Shown piece by piece: positions 37,720-46,495 of a stretch of DNA of 64,000 nt. The first letter of the stretch is position 1. Each line of letters opens with the position of its first letter. The translations under genes and the position numbers were made by a program. Under the pieces are notes generated by a model. It was not told where the DNA came from. It worked only from the letters and a program-made list of their open reading frames with translations, and did not search any database. This DNA is from Lentzea californiensis (GTDB lineage Bacteria > Actinomycetota > Actinomycetes > Mycobacteriales > Pseudonocardiaceae), in NCBI RefSeq assembly GCF_024648825.1, contig NZ_JANBBE010000001.1, forward strand, positions 682,001-746,000. Direction: 5' to 3'.

Positions 37720-38349
37720 ATGTCAAAAGTTAACCGAACCATTGGTGTTTTAGTTGCCACAGCAGCTCTCACCTTCGGTTTTGTTTCCCCTGCACTTGCG
37801 ACACCGCTGAACATCCCCACCGCAACGGTCGCCAAGTCCGAACTGGCCGGCCTCACCGTGCGCGCGGACGGCTCGATGACGGGCTATTCGCGCGACAAGT
37901 TCCCCCACTGGATCACCAAGGAAGGCACCTGCAACACCCGCGAGTTCGTGCTCAAGCGCGACGGCACGAGCGTGGTGACCGACTCGAGCTGCGCCGCGAC
38001 GTCGGGCCGCTGGTTCTCACCGTACGACGGCGCGACGTGGACCGCGGCCTCCGACGTGGACATCGACCACGTCGTCCCCCTGGCGGCCGCCTGGAGGTCC
38101 GGAGCGGCGTCCTGGACCACGACCCGGCGCCAGCAGTTCGCGAACGACACCGACTACCCGCAGCTGATCGCGGTGACCGACAACGTGAACCAGGCCAAGG
38201 GCGACCAGACCCCGGCCACCTGGAAGCCACCGGTGACGTCCTACTGGTGCACTTACGCCAAGATGTGGGTACACGTGAAAGCGAAGTACAGCCTCAGCGT
38301 GAACTCGGCCGAGAAGACAGAATTGACGAGCATGCTCGGAAGGTGCTGA
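37720..38349 (+). CDS. Secreted HNH endonuclease-family protein (DUF1524/GmrSD C-terminal-like)
   Basis: The 209-aa protein has a signal peptide (IGVLVATAALTFGFVSPALA). It carries the HNH core DIDHVVPLAAAWRSGA (Asp116, His117), then PQLIAVTDNVNQAKGDQ with the Asn and Lys/Asp that complete the metal site, and the closing PPVTSYWCTYAKMWV. Four cysteines in the mature part (71, 91, 177, 209) could form two disulfides, which fits an exported nuclease. It probably degrades DNA outside the cell. The stop overlaps the next gene as TGATG. Confidence 0.9.
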   Translation: MSKVNRTIGVLVATAALTFGFVSPALATPLNIPTATVAKSELAGLTVRADGSMTGYSRDKFPHWITKEGTCNTREFVLKRDGTSVVTDSSCAATSGRWFSPYDGATWTAASDVDIDHVVPLAAAWRSGAASWTTTRRQQFANDTDYPQLIAVTDNVNQAKGDQTPATWKPPVTSYWCTYAKMWVHVKAKYSLSVNSAEKTELTSMLGRC

Positions 38350-38600
38350 TGACGCCACTCTCCTCGCTTTTCGTAGCGGGTCCCGGCGGCGTGATGACCG
38401 ACGAGGTCGGCGTGGTCACGGGTGACCTGGAACTGAGCACGGAACTCTCCGACGACGGAAAACTCCGTGCGTTGGTCCGCTACGAGGGCGCGGAAGAGTG
38501 GTATGCGATCACGGGCGCTTCGTGCGTTCTGACGGATCCTCGCGATCATGAACAGGTGCACTCCCTTCTGCACGGGCTTTTGCATCGGCCGGAGGGCTGA
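38349..38600 (+). CDS. Small hypothetical protein coupled to the secreted nuclease gene
   Basis: The 83-aa protein reads MTPLSSLFVAGPGGVMTDEV with a central LVRYEGAEEWYAITGASCVL and a C-terminal helix EQVHSLLHGLLHRPEG. The ATG overlaps the nuclease stop (TGATG), implying coupled translation. There is no signal peptide, so it would stay in the cytosol. A nuclease-immunity role is one possibility, but that is speculation from position. The last 92 nt are antisense to the FUSC gene. Confidence 0.6.
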   Translation: MTPLSSLFVAGPGGVMTDEVGVVTGDLELSTELSDDGKLRALVRYEGAEEWYAITGASCVLTDPRDHEQVHSLLHGLLHRPEG

Positions 38601-39669
38601 GAGGCGGCAACGCCTCCATCGCCTCACTCCGACTGAGCCCCGTGGCCTGCAGCAGGTCCACCGCGACACTGCGGATCTGCGCCAGCACGACCTTGGACGA
38701 GAACCCGTCCCCACCGAGACGCCGCGCGGTGAGCACCCGCGCGGCGTCCCGCACGGCCTCCCGAGTCAACTTGGGCTCGGCACCCTTCTCCAACTCGCCC
38801 TTCAAGCAGTCCACGGCGTCCGCGTAGTCCCTGAGCACGTCCGGCACCCCGTCGGGAATGGGTTCGTCGGCCTTCAACGCAGCCATGGCCCGCCGAGCAA
38901 GCACCCGAGTGTTCCGAATCGCGTAGTCCACCGGCCCACCAGCAGTCTGATACCTCTTGAGCTCGTCCTTGGACCGCCACCGAATCGGCGCGATCCGAGC
39001 GATCTCACTACCGGTCTGCAGCGCGGCCTTGTAGTCGTCGATCGTCGTCTGACTGGTCCGCAACTCGGCCAGCACCCCAGCAGCCTTGACCGAATCCTTC
39101 GAGTCGAGCGCCCCGGCGAGATCCCGCAACGCCCCACTGAGCGTGTTGGTGAGCACCTTCAACTGCCGCTGAGCCACCGTCACAGGATTGGCCGGAATGA
39201 GCGCGGCCACAGCCAGCCCGACCAGCCCACCGGTCAACGCGTCGATCATCCGATCGAACCCGCCACCAGCACTGGGCGGCAACAAGGTGGCCACCAGCAC
39301 CGCAGACGACCCAGCCTGCAACGCGATGACAGAACCACCGTCCAGCAACACGGCAGCAGACATCGCCAACGCCACGACCAGCGCGATCTGCCAGGGCCCA
39401 CTACCGATCCAGCTGATCAGCGCGTCGCCAACCCCAACGCCGACGGAAACACCGACAACCAGCTCACCAACCCGCCGCAACCGCTGCCCCAGCGAAACCC
39501 CAAGGCAGACAACAGCGGCAATCGGCGCGAAGAACGGATGCGCGTGCCCGATGACCATCGTCGCGACCAACCAGGCAAGGCCAGCGGACAGAGCACATTG
39601 GACGATCGGCAAAGCGGCCCCACGCCACCGGCCAAACCCACGCCTGACTGCTTCCCGAACCGCGCCCAC
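38509..39669 (-). CDS. FUSC family membrane protein (aromatic-acid-exporter-like)
   Basis: The 386-aa protein has six hydrophobic N-terminal helices (ALSAGLAWLVATMVIGHAHP, FFAPIAAVVCLGVSLG, LVVGVSVGVGVGDALI and others to about 165). A soluble helical C-terminal half of about 220 residues follows. The FFAPIAAVVCLG segment is characteristic of FUSC/ArAE exporters. The substrate is unknown. Its 3' end overlaps the convergent small gene by 92 nt, the longest overlap in the window. Confidence 0.85.
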   Translation of the reverse strand: MGAVREAVRRGFGRWRGAALPIVQCALSAGLAWLVATMVIGHAHPFFAPIAAVVCLGVSLGQRLRRVGELVVGVSVGVGVGDALISWIGSGPWQIALVVALAMSAAVLLDGGSVIALQAGSSAVLVATLLPPSAGGGFDRMIDALTGGLVGLAVAALIPANPVTVAQRQLKVLTNTLSGALRDLAGALDSKDSVKAAGVLAELRTSQTTIDDYKAALQTGSEIARIAPIRWRSKDELKRYQTAGGPVDYAIRNTRVLARRAMAALKADEPIPDGVPDVLRDYADAVDCLKGELEKGAEPKLTREAVRDAARVLTARRLGGDGFSSKVVLAQIRSVAVDLLQATGLSRSEAMEALPPLSPPADAKARAEGSAPVHDREDPSERTKRP

Positions 39670-39704
39670 AACTCACCCACCTAACTGCACCAGTCTCATC
39701 GCAA

Positions 39705-39757
39705 GCGAAGCCGAAGGCGAGCCGTCCTCCCGCACGCGATGCCGAAGGCGAGCCGTC
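39705..39757. repeat. Tandem direct repeat, two 22-nt units
   Basis: Units at 39705-39726 and 39736-39757 share GCCGAAGGCGAGCCGTC after GCGAA or GCGAT, with one mismatch in 22 and a 9-nt spacer. They lie just upstream of the FUSC start and next to the nested palindrome. Function unknown; it could be a dispersed repeat. Confidence 0.7.
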
Positions 39758-39773
39758 TTTACCAAGCGCGCCC

Positions 39774-39915
39774 GGCGGCGGGTTCCGTCACGAGTCGCGC
39801 CACAGCTCTTGCTGCACCTGAGGGGTGAGGTCAAGTCGACACGCTTTTCGTCGACTTGACCTCACCCCTCAGGTGTGGCCCGCTCTTGGTGCGACTCGTG
39901 ACGGGACCCACCGCC
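39774..39915. repeat. 142-bp nested palindrome in the FUSC-DUF3151 spacer
   Basis: An inner perfect 26-bp inverted repeat (39815-39840 with 39850-39875, 9-nt loop) contains GAGGTCAAGTCGAC and its complement. An outer 25-bp inverted repeat (39774-39798 with 39891-39915) has two mismatches and contains CCGTCACGAGTCGC. The 15-16-nt spacers between the arms do not pair; both hold GCTCTTG in the same orientation. A simple terminator rarely has this nested form. No gene overlaps it. Confidence 0.85.
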
Positions 39916-40006
39916 AAACGCACTCTCAACGCAACCGGCGGCCGCCCAACGCAACAGGCGTGCCATCAGCCCACAGGCGGCGCCCCCCGATCAGATTGCC
40001 GGGGGT

Positions 40007-40025
40007 CTGGGGGCAGAGCCCCCAG
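40007..40025. repeat. GGGGGTCTGGGGGC-type hairpin element
   Basis: CTGGGGGC (40007-40014) pairs with GCCCCCAG (40018-40025) around AGA. It is preceded by GGGGGT and followed by GAAAACGC. Hairpins of this wording recur in many actinomycete genomes as terminator-like intergenic repeats. It sits about 45 nt beyond the DUF3151 stop, so it may end that transcript. The rest of 39916-40070 shows no gene. Confidence 0.6.
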
Positions 40026-40070
40026 GAAAACGCACGCAACCGCAAGACCGCCCGCAACGCCGGGAACCCG

Positions 40071-40481
40071 TCAGACCAGCCCAAGCGCAGCCGGAGCCTC
40101 AGGATCCGAGTCAGCGAGGAACTTGGAGCAACGGTCCCACTCCTCGTCCTCCCCGATCTCCCGAGCGGCCAACGCGAGCGCAGCAAGCGCCCGGAGGAAG
40201 CCCTGGTTCGGCCGATGCGACCAAGGCACAGGCCCGAACCCCTTCCACCCAGACCGCCGCAGCTGGTCAAGCCCACGGTGGTACCCGGTACGGGCATAGG
40301 CGTAAGCGGCAACGGGATCCCCGGCGTGCAAAGCGCGCTCGGCCAGCAGCGCCCACGCCTCGGAGAAGTCCGGGTACGCCCGGACGATCTTGCCAGGATC
40401 AGTACCGCCATCAGCAGCAGCCTGCGCCTCAGGACGTTCGGGAAGACGAGTCGGCTCGGGCCCGAGGAGGTTCTCAACCAT
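40071..40481 (-). CDS. DUF3151 family protein
   Basis: The 136-aa protein starts MVENLLGPEPTRLPERPEAQ and has a TPR-like helical core: PDFSEAWALLAERALHAGDP, AYAYARTGYHRGLDQLRRSG and WKGFGPVPWSHRPNQGFLRA. These are the conserved blocks of DUF3151, found beside purA and fba in mycobacteria and relatives. Function unknown; it should be cytosolic. The ATG at 40481 is chosen over a Met three codons upstream because the family starts with MVxNLLG. Confidence 0.9.
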   Translation of the reverse strand: MVENLLGPEPTRLPERPEAQAAADGGTDPGKIVRAYPDFSEAWALLAERALHAGDPVAAYAYARTGYHRGLDQLRRSGWKGFGPVPWSHRPNQGFLRALAALALAAREIGEDEEWDRCSKFLADSDPEAPAALGLV

Positions 40482-40527
40482 GCGCCCCATCGTGCCCCAT
40501 CCCCGGAACCGGGCTAGACGAACACCC

Positions 40528-40647
40528 TCAGACGAACATCCTCATCACAGTGGCCACGACGGCCAGCAGCAGCACGGTGACGAGCACACCGGCGATGATC
40601 CGCTGCTTGGTGGTCGCCTTGTAACTGTCAGTCGAGTCAGAGCTCAT
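40528..40647 (-). CDS. Small single-pass membrane protein
   Basis: The 39-aa frame starts MSSDSTDSYKATTKQRIIAG and ends with one helix LVTVLLLAVVATVMRMFV. The polar N-terminus should face the cytosol. AAGGTG lies upstream of the ATG. It sits 46 nt upstream of DUF3151 on the same strand and may share its transcript. No function is recognised. Confidence 0.55.
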   Translation of the reverse strand: MSSDSTDSYKATTKQRIIAGVLVTVLLLAVVATVMRMFV

Positions 40648-40783
40648 GGCCGTGCACCTTGCCGAGCCAGTCCACAAGAGTTCAACTTCGTTCACCCCAT
40701 CGAGCACACGAATTGGAAACATCAGGGTAAAACCAGGGCCGTTCGACCTACCTGGACACCACCGGTCAGCTCATGATGTTCGG

Positions 40784-41908
40784 ATGATGCAGGGGGCAAG
40801 ACAGTTCAGGGACCAGTACTGGGAGCGGGGCGCGCCCGGCAGGGAGACACCGGCGGCGCTCACGAAGCAGCTCTACCAGCTGTGGCTCGTCGGTCTCCTG
40901 CTCAAGTTGATCGGGTCGTCGTGGGACGTCTCGTGGCACTTCAAGTGGCTGCGTGACGACCTCGCGCCGCCGCACCTGATCAACACGGTCGGCACGGTCA
41001 TCGTGGTCGGGCTGACGTTGTTCCACACGTTCACCGGGTACGGCGGCGACAAGCCGACCATCCGGTTGATGCAGGCCGGGTCGGGGATCTTCCTCATCGC
41101 CCTGCCGATCGACATCATCAACCACCGGGTCAACGGGCTCGACATCACGAGCTGGAGCGGGTCGCACGCGCTGTTGTACCTGGGTACGGCGGTGATGCTG
41201 GCCGGCGCGATCCGCGGGTGGATCAAGTTCTACCCCGAAGGCAAGTACAGGACGTTCGGGCTCGTGGCGCTGTGGTTCTTCTTCCTGGAGAACGTCTGGT
41301 TCCCCAACCAGCACCAGGAGTACGGCGTGCGCGCGTTGCAGGCCTACGACGACGGCAAGGCCGAGGCCGAGCCGATCCTGCTGCAGTTCGCCGCGGACCA
41401 GCTCGGCGTGCCGGTCGGCAGGGAGGCGGTCGTGCACTTCGCGCTGCCGATCGCGGACTGGGTCTACCCGGTGTGGGGCCTGGTCGCCGCGGCGCTCGTG
41501 CTGGTCATCGCCCGCAGGACGATCGGACGGCGGTGGGCCGCCACGGCGGTCGCGGCCGGGTACGTCGCGTACCGGTGCCTGATCTGGCCGTTGCTCGCGG
41601 GCATCGACTTCCCGAAGTCCGCGGTGCCGCTGTTCCTGATCCTGGTCGCGCTGGCCATCGACGCGGCGCACGCGGTGGAGATGCCGACCCCGGCTGCCGC
41701 GGTGCTCGGCTCGGCGGCCGTCACGACGGTCGGCTACGTCGGCATCTGGTTCCAGCAGGAGTACCTGTGGGGGCCGCCCATCTCGTTCTCGTCGGCGGCG
41801 GTCACGGCCGTGCTGCTGGCGGTGTTGTGGACGGTCGGGGACATGGTGGCCCACCGGCCGAGGACGCAGCTGTTCGCGTCAGGGGCGAAGCTCGGCCAGC
41901 TCCGCTGA
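40784..41908 (+). CDS. Conserved multi-pass membrane protein of unknown function
   Basis: The 374-aa protein has about nine hydrophobic helices. Distinct blocks are QLYQLWLVGLLLKLIGSSWD, VSWHFKWLRDDLAPPHLINT and TFTGYGGDKP, then ENVWFPNQHQEYGV. The His-rich membrane-flanking positions (WHFKW, PPHL, LFHTF, NQHQE) could bind metal or haem, but I do not recognise a named family. ATG 40784 or 40787. Its end overlaps the HxlR gene by 30 nt. Confidence 0.75.
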   Translation: MMQGARQFRDQYWERGAPGRETPAALTKQLYQLWLVGLLLKLIGSSWDVSWHFKWLRDDLAPPHLINTVGTVIVVGLTLFHTFTGYGGDKPTIRLMQAGSGIFLIALPIDIINHRVNGLDITSWSGSHALLYLGTAVMLAGAIRGWIKFYPEGKYRTFGLVALWFFFLENVWFPNQHQEYGVRALQAYDDGKAEAEPILLQFAADQLGVPVGREAVVHFALPIADWVYPVWGLVAAALVLVIARRTIGRRWAATAVAAGYVAYRCLIWPLLAGIDFPKSAVPLFLILVALAIDAAHAVEMPTPAAAVLGSAAVTTVGYVGIWFQQEYLWGPPISFSSAAVTAVLLAVLWTVGDMVAHRPRTQLFASGAKLGQLR

Positions 41909-42259
41909 CAGCCGGCTGGTGATCCGGCCGAACAGGTCGGCCAGCGGCTCGCCGACGTCCCGCCCGAACTCGGTCAACCCGTAGGTGACCTGGGGCGGGG
42001 TCGTCGGCTCCACCCTGCGCCAGATCAGGCCGTCCTCGACGAGCCCGCGCAGGGTCTGGGACAGCATCTTCTCGCTGATGCCGCGGATGCTCTCGCGCAG
42101 CTCGAAGAACCTGAGGTCGTTGGTCTGCAGGGAGATCAGCACCCAGATTCCCCACCGGCTGGTCACGTGGCCGACCATCTCGCGCGCGGGGCAGTCGGTG
42201 TGAAACACCTCATACCGCTCCGTCGCCCCGGACCGCGTGAACTGAGTTCCGACCACCAT
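41879..42259 (-). CDS. HxlR-family transcriptional regulator
   Basis: The 126-aa winged-helix protein has CPAREMVGHVTSRWGIWVLI, RFFELRESIRGISEKMLSQT, LRGLVEDGLI and VTYGLTEFGRDVGEPL, the HxlR order. A Cys near the N-terminus (DCPAREM) is where many HxlR members sense quinones, electrophiles or disulfide stress. It is divergent from the NmrA-like gene across an 84-nt spacer with an inverted repeat, the usual arrangement of this family with its target oxidoreductase. Confidence 0.92.
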   Translation of the reverse strand: MVVGTQFTRSGATERYEVFHTDCPAREMVGHVTSRWGIWVLISLQTNDLRFFELRESIRGISEKMLSQTLRGLVEDGLIWRRVEPTTPPQVTYGLTEFGRDVGEPLADLFGRITSRLSAELAELRP

Positions 42260-42285
42260 GTCCGGAGCTTACCTCCAGGTACGTC

Positions 42286-42300
42286 CTTACGAAATGTAAG
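42286..42300. promoter_or_regulatory. Candidate HxlR operator
   Basis: CTTAC-GAAAT-GTAAG is a 5-bp inverted repeat with a 5-nt centre. It lies between the divergent HxlR and NmrA-like genes, about 27 nt from the regulator ATG and 44 nt from the other. A further CTTAC half-site occurs at 42268-42272. It would allow autoregulation and control of the oxidoreductase. Confidence 0.5.
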
Positions 42301-42343
42301 CCCGGTTCCTAACGTCGTGCCCACATCGACGAAGGAGCTGGAA

Positions 42344-43177
42344 ATGATCGTGGTGACCGGGGCGACCGGAAACATCGGCAAGCCGTTGACTCGGGCGCTG
42401 GCCGAGGCGGGCGAGCAGGTGACGGCGGTGTCGCGGCACGCGGCGGAGGTGCCGGACGGCGCGCGGCACGTGGTGGCGGACCTCGCCCGTCCCGACACCC
42501 TCCCGCTGGCCGGCGCGAAGGCGTTGTTCCTGCTGCTCTCCGGCGACCTGCACGCCGCCGGGGCCGACCCGGCGGACGTCGTCGGGCAGGCGGTCGCGGC
42601 AGGGGTTCGACGCGTCGTGCTGCTGTCCACGCTCGGGGTGAAGACCAGGCCGTTCGGCGCCACGCGCATCGCGATGAGCGCGCTGGAGGACGTGGTGCGG
42701 GAGTCCGGGGCGGACTGGTCGATCCTGCGGCCGGGCGGTTTCGCGTCCAACGCCCTGTGGTGGGCCGAGTCCGTGCGGGCGAACCGGGTGGTCGCCGCGC
42801 CGTTCGGCGACACCGGGGTGCCGATCCTGGACCCCGCCGACATCGCGGAGGTCGCGGCCGCCTGTCTCACGGACGACCGGCACAACGGCGGCGTCTACGA
42901 ACTGACCGGCCCTGAGGTGATCACGCCTCGCGAGCAGGCCGCGGCCATCGCGGCGGCACTGGGCGAACCGGTGCGGTTCCACGAGCTCACCCGCGCCGAG
43001 GCCAAGGCCGGCATGGAACAGCTGATGCCGGGCGAGCTCGCCGACGACACCCTGGACATCCTCAGCTCGCCGACCCCGGACGAGCTGAGCGTCAGCCCGG
43101 ACGTCCAGGCGGTCCTGGGACGCGCCCCGCGGTCGTTCGCCGACTGGGCCGCGCGCAACGTCGACGCGTTCCGCTAG
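42344..43177 (+). CDS. NAD(P)H-binding NmrA/SDR-like protein
   Basis: The 277-aa protein starts MIVVTGATGNIGKPLTRALA, the atypical-SDR nucleotide motif GATGNIGK. It has VVLLSTLGVK, SGADWSILRPGGFASN and a C-terminal YELTGPEVITPREQA segment. It is close to NmrA-like quinone reductases such as QorB. It lacks the SDR Tyr-Lys pair, as usual for that group. GAAGGAG precedes the ATG. Together with the divergent HxlR it probably responds to quinone or electrophile stress. Confidence 0.88.
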   Translation: MIVVTGATGNIGKPLTRALAEAGEQVTAVSRHAAEVPDGARHVVADLARPDTLPLAGAKALFLLLSGDLHAAGADPADVVGQAVAAGVRRVVLLSTLGVKTRPFGATRIAMSALEDVVRESGADWSILRPGGFASNALWWAESVRANRVVAAPFGDTGVPILDPADIAEVAAACLTDDRHNGGVYELTGPEVITPREQAAAIAAALGEPVRFHELTRAEAKAGMEQLMPGELADDTLDILSSPTPDELSVSPDVQAVLGRAPRSFADWAARNVDAFR

Positions 43178-43186
43178 GCCGCGAAA

Positions 43187-43239
43187 CGCACGCGGGGACC
43201 TTTCGTACTCTCCGAGAGTACGAAAGGTCCCCGCGTGCG
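43187..43239. terminator. Long perfect hairpin, bidirectional terminator
   Basis: Arms 43187-43212 and 43214-43239 are perfect 26-bp reverse complements with a single-base centre. They lie between the convergent NmrA-like and fba genes, 9 nt and 7 nt from the two stops. There is no T-tract. It should end transcripts from both sides. Confidence 0.8.
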
Positions 43240-43246
43240 GTCAGAG

Positions 43247-44281
<1,035 letters not shown>

Positions 44282-44438
44282 CGGTGGTCCTCCTCAGGCG
44301 CCCTGAACGGGTGTCAGCTCGCATCCTACGAGGCAGTGTCACGGGGCCGGCGCGGTGGCCGCCATCACAGAGTGATCGATCAAGTAGCAGCTGACCAGCC
44401 GCTCCGCGCTACCCGCCGGTAGGGGGATAGTGGATGAC

Positions 44439-44723
44439 ATGGCAACCGCACAGTGGAACGGCAAGATCATCGCTTCGAGCGACGACACCGTCGTGGTCGA
44501 AGGCAACCACTACTTCCCGCTGGAGTCCGTCGATCCGGCCGTGTTGAAGCCGACCGGCCACACCTCCCACTGCCCGTGGAAGGGCGACGCGAACTACTAC
44601 TCGTTGCAGGTGGACGGCGCCGAGAACACCAACGCGGCCTGGTACTACGCCGAGCCGAAGGAAGCGGCGAAGCAGATCAAGGGCCACGTGGCGTTCTGGA
44701 AGGGCGTCGAGATCAGCGCCTGA
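44439..44723 (+). CDS. DUF427 domain protein
   Basis: The 94-aa protein has the DUF427 pattern: WNGKIIASSDDTVVVEGNHY, FPLESVDPAVL, then HCPWKGDANYYSL, and a late AAWYYAEPKEAAKQIKGHVA. The fold is a small beta barrel; no reaction is established that I can name. GTG 44430 is an alternative start with AGGGGG close by. It is probably cytosolic. It overlaps the LLM-type gene by 11 nt. Confidence 0.9.
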   Translation: MATAQWNGKIIASSDDTVVVEGNHYFPLESVDPAVLKPTGHTSHCPWKGDANYYSLQVDGAENTNAAWYYAEPKEAAKQIKGHVAFWKGVEISA

Positions 44724-45495
44724 GCCCGAGGGCCCCGGCCAGTTCCGCGTAGTGGCCGTTCAGCGACTGGACGGCCACGTGGTCGGCGCCCGCGTCGACG
44801 TGCGCCTGCAGCTTCGCGGCCACCTGGTCCGGGCTGCCGTGCGCCACCAGGGCGTCCAGCAGGCGGTCCGATCCCTGGACGTCCTCCTCGGAGAACCCGT
44901 ACCGCCGCCAGTTCTTCACGTAGTTGGTGAGCGTGAAGTAGACCGCCAGCTGCTCCCGCGCGATGGCCCGCGCGGCCACCGGGTCCTCCTCCACGACCAC
45001 GGTCACCTCCGGCGCGAGGAGCTTGTCGCCGACCGCCTTCCGCGCTTCCGCCGTGTGCTCGACCGGCACGAGGTACGGGTGGGCGCCCGCGGTCCGGTCG
45101 GCGGCGAGCTTCAGCACCTTCGGGCCGAGCGCGGCGAGCACCAGCCGGTCGGCCGGCACGTCGAGCCGGTCGAGGTAGGACACGAGCTTGTCGTAGGGCT
45201 TGTCGTAGGCCTGGTCGAGCTGCCGGTGGCCCGCGCCGACGCCGAGCAGGAACCGGTCGCTCGCGAGCCGGTGGAACTCGGCGGAGATCGCCTCGGGCTC
45301 GGTCTGCCAGACGTTGGTGATGCCGGTGGCGATCGTCATCGACGTGGTGGCGGCCAGCGCCTGCTCCACCAGGGCGATGTCCGGTGAGGCGCCGATCCAG
45401 AAGGCGCCGTAGCCGAGTGCTTCGAGCTCCGCGATCTCGCCGATCTTCCCGGACCACTCGTAGTGCGAACCCCAGACCCCGAACGTTCCCAGCAT
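44713..45495 (-). CDS. LLM-class (F420-dependent-type) oxidoreductase
   Basis: The 260-aa protein has a luciferase-like TIM barrel: FGVWGSHYEWSGKIGEIAEL, LGYGAFWIGASPDIALVEQA, IATGITNVWQTEPEAISAEF and FLLGVGAGHRQLDQAYDKPY. The wording matches the short TIGR03620-like F420-dependent group common in actinobacteria. The cofactor and substrate are inferred. Its ATG is 37 nt from the divergent aldo/keto reductase gene. Confidence 0.85.
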   Translation of the reverse strand: MLGTFGVWGSHYEWSGKIGEIAELEALGYGAFWIGASPDIALVEQALAATTSMTIATGITNVWQTEPEAISAEFHRLASDRFLLGVGAGHRQLDQAYDKPYDKLVSYLDRLDVPADRLVLAALGPKVLKLAADRTAGAHPYLVPVEHTAEARKAVGDKLLAPEVTVVVEEDPVAARAIAREQLAVYFTLTNYVKNWRRYGFSEEDVQGSDRLLDALVAHGSPDQVAAKLQAHVDAGADHVAVQSLNGHYAELAGALGLRR

Positions 45496-45532
45496 CCGAA
45501 CCCCAATCCTCGTGGCGGACTACCTTCGCAGT

Positions 45533-46459
45533 ATGCCGATCTTGAGCACCACAGACCTGGACGTGTCCCGCCTCTGCCTGGGCGGCAACGTGTTCGGCTG
45601 GACCGCTGACGAGGACCAGTCGTTCGCAGTGCTCGACGCCTACACGGCGGCGGGCGGGAACTTCCTCGACACCGCCGACGTGTACTCGGCCTGGGCCGAC
45701 GGCAACTCCGGCGGCGAGTCGGAGACGATCATCGGCCGGTGGCTGGCCGGGCGCGGCGACCGCGACCAGGTCGTGGTGGCCACCAAGGTCGGCATGCTCG
45801 CCGGGTTCGGCAACCAGAAGCGCGACACCGTGCTGACCGCCGCCGAACGCTCGTTGAAGCGGCTCGGCGTCGACCACATCGACCTCTACTACAACCACCT
45901 CGACGACCCGAACACGCCGCTGGAGGAGACGCTGGCCGCCTACGACCAGCTCGTCCGCGACGGCAAGGTCCGCTACCTCGCGGCGTCCAACTTCTCCGCC
46001 GAACGGCTGGCGCTGGCGCTGGAGGTCCAGGAGCGCGAGGGCTTCGCGAAGTTCGTGGCGCTGCAGCCCGAGTACAACCTGGTGAGCCGCGACGAGTTCG
46101 AGGGCGACCTGCAGGACACCGTCGCGAAGCACGGCCTGGCGACCGTGCCGTACTGGTCGCTCGCCAAGGGCTTCCTGACCGGCAAGTACCGGCCGGGCGT
46201 CGAGGTCGAGAGCGCACGGGCGGGCGCGGCCTCGAAGTACCTCGACGAGCACGGTCTGCAGGTGCTCGAAGTGCTCGACGAGCTGGCCGAGACGCACGCG
46301 ACGACGGTCGCGGCGGTCGCCCTGGCGTGGCTCGCCCAGCAGCCGACGGTGGCCGCGCCGCTCGCGTCCGCCCGCACGTTGGAGCAGCTCAGCGACCTGC
46401 TCCCGGTGCTGACCCTGGAGCTCACCCAGGCCGAGGTCGATCGCCTCCGCGCAATTTAA
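45533..46459 (+). CDS. Aldo/keto reductase
   Basis: The 308-aa protein reduces carbonyls with NADPH. It has NFLDTADVYSAWADGNSGGE (Asp and Tyr), VVVATKVGM (Lys) and HIDLYYNHLDDPNTPLEETL (His), the AKR tetrad in the YajO/Gcy-like order. It later has ASNFSAERL and QPEYNLVSR and ends in a normal NADP-binding tail. Met 45533 is used because the upstream extension is unlike the family. The substrate is unknown. Confidence 0.92.
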   Translation: MPILSTTDLDVSRLCLGGNVFGWTADEDQSFAVLDAYTAAGGNFLDTADVYSAWADGNSGGESETIIGRWLAGRGDRDQVVVATKVGMLAGFGNQKRDTVLTAAERSLKRLGVDHIDLYYNHLDDPNTPLEETLAAYDQLVRDGKVRYLAASNFSAERLALALEVQEREGFAKFVALQPEYNLVSRDEFEGDLQDTVAKHGLATVPYWSLAKGFLTGKYRPGVEVESARAGAASKYLDEHGLQVLEVLDELAETHATTVAAVALAWLAQQPTVAAPLASARTLEQLSDLLPVLTLELTQAEVDRLRAI

Positions 46460-46495
46460 CTTGCCAGTAGCTTACCGGGAGTAGGTTGAGTTACC

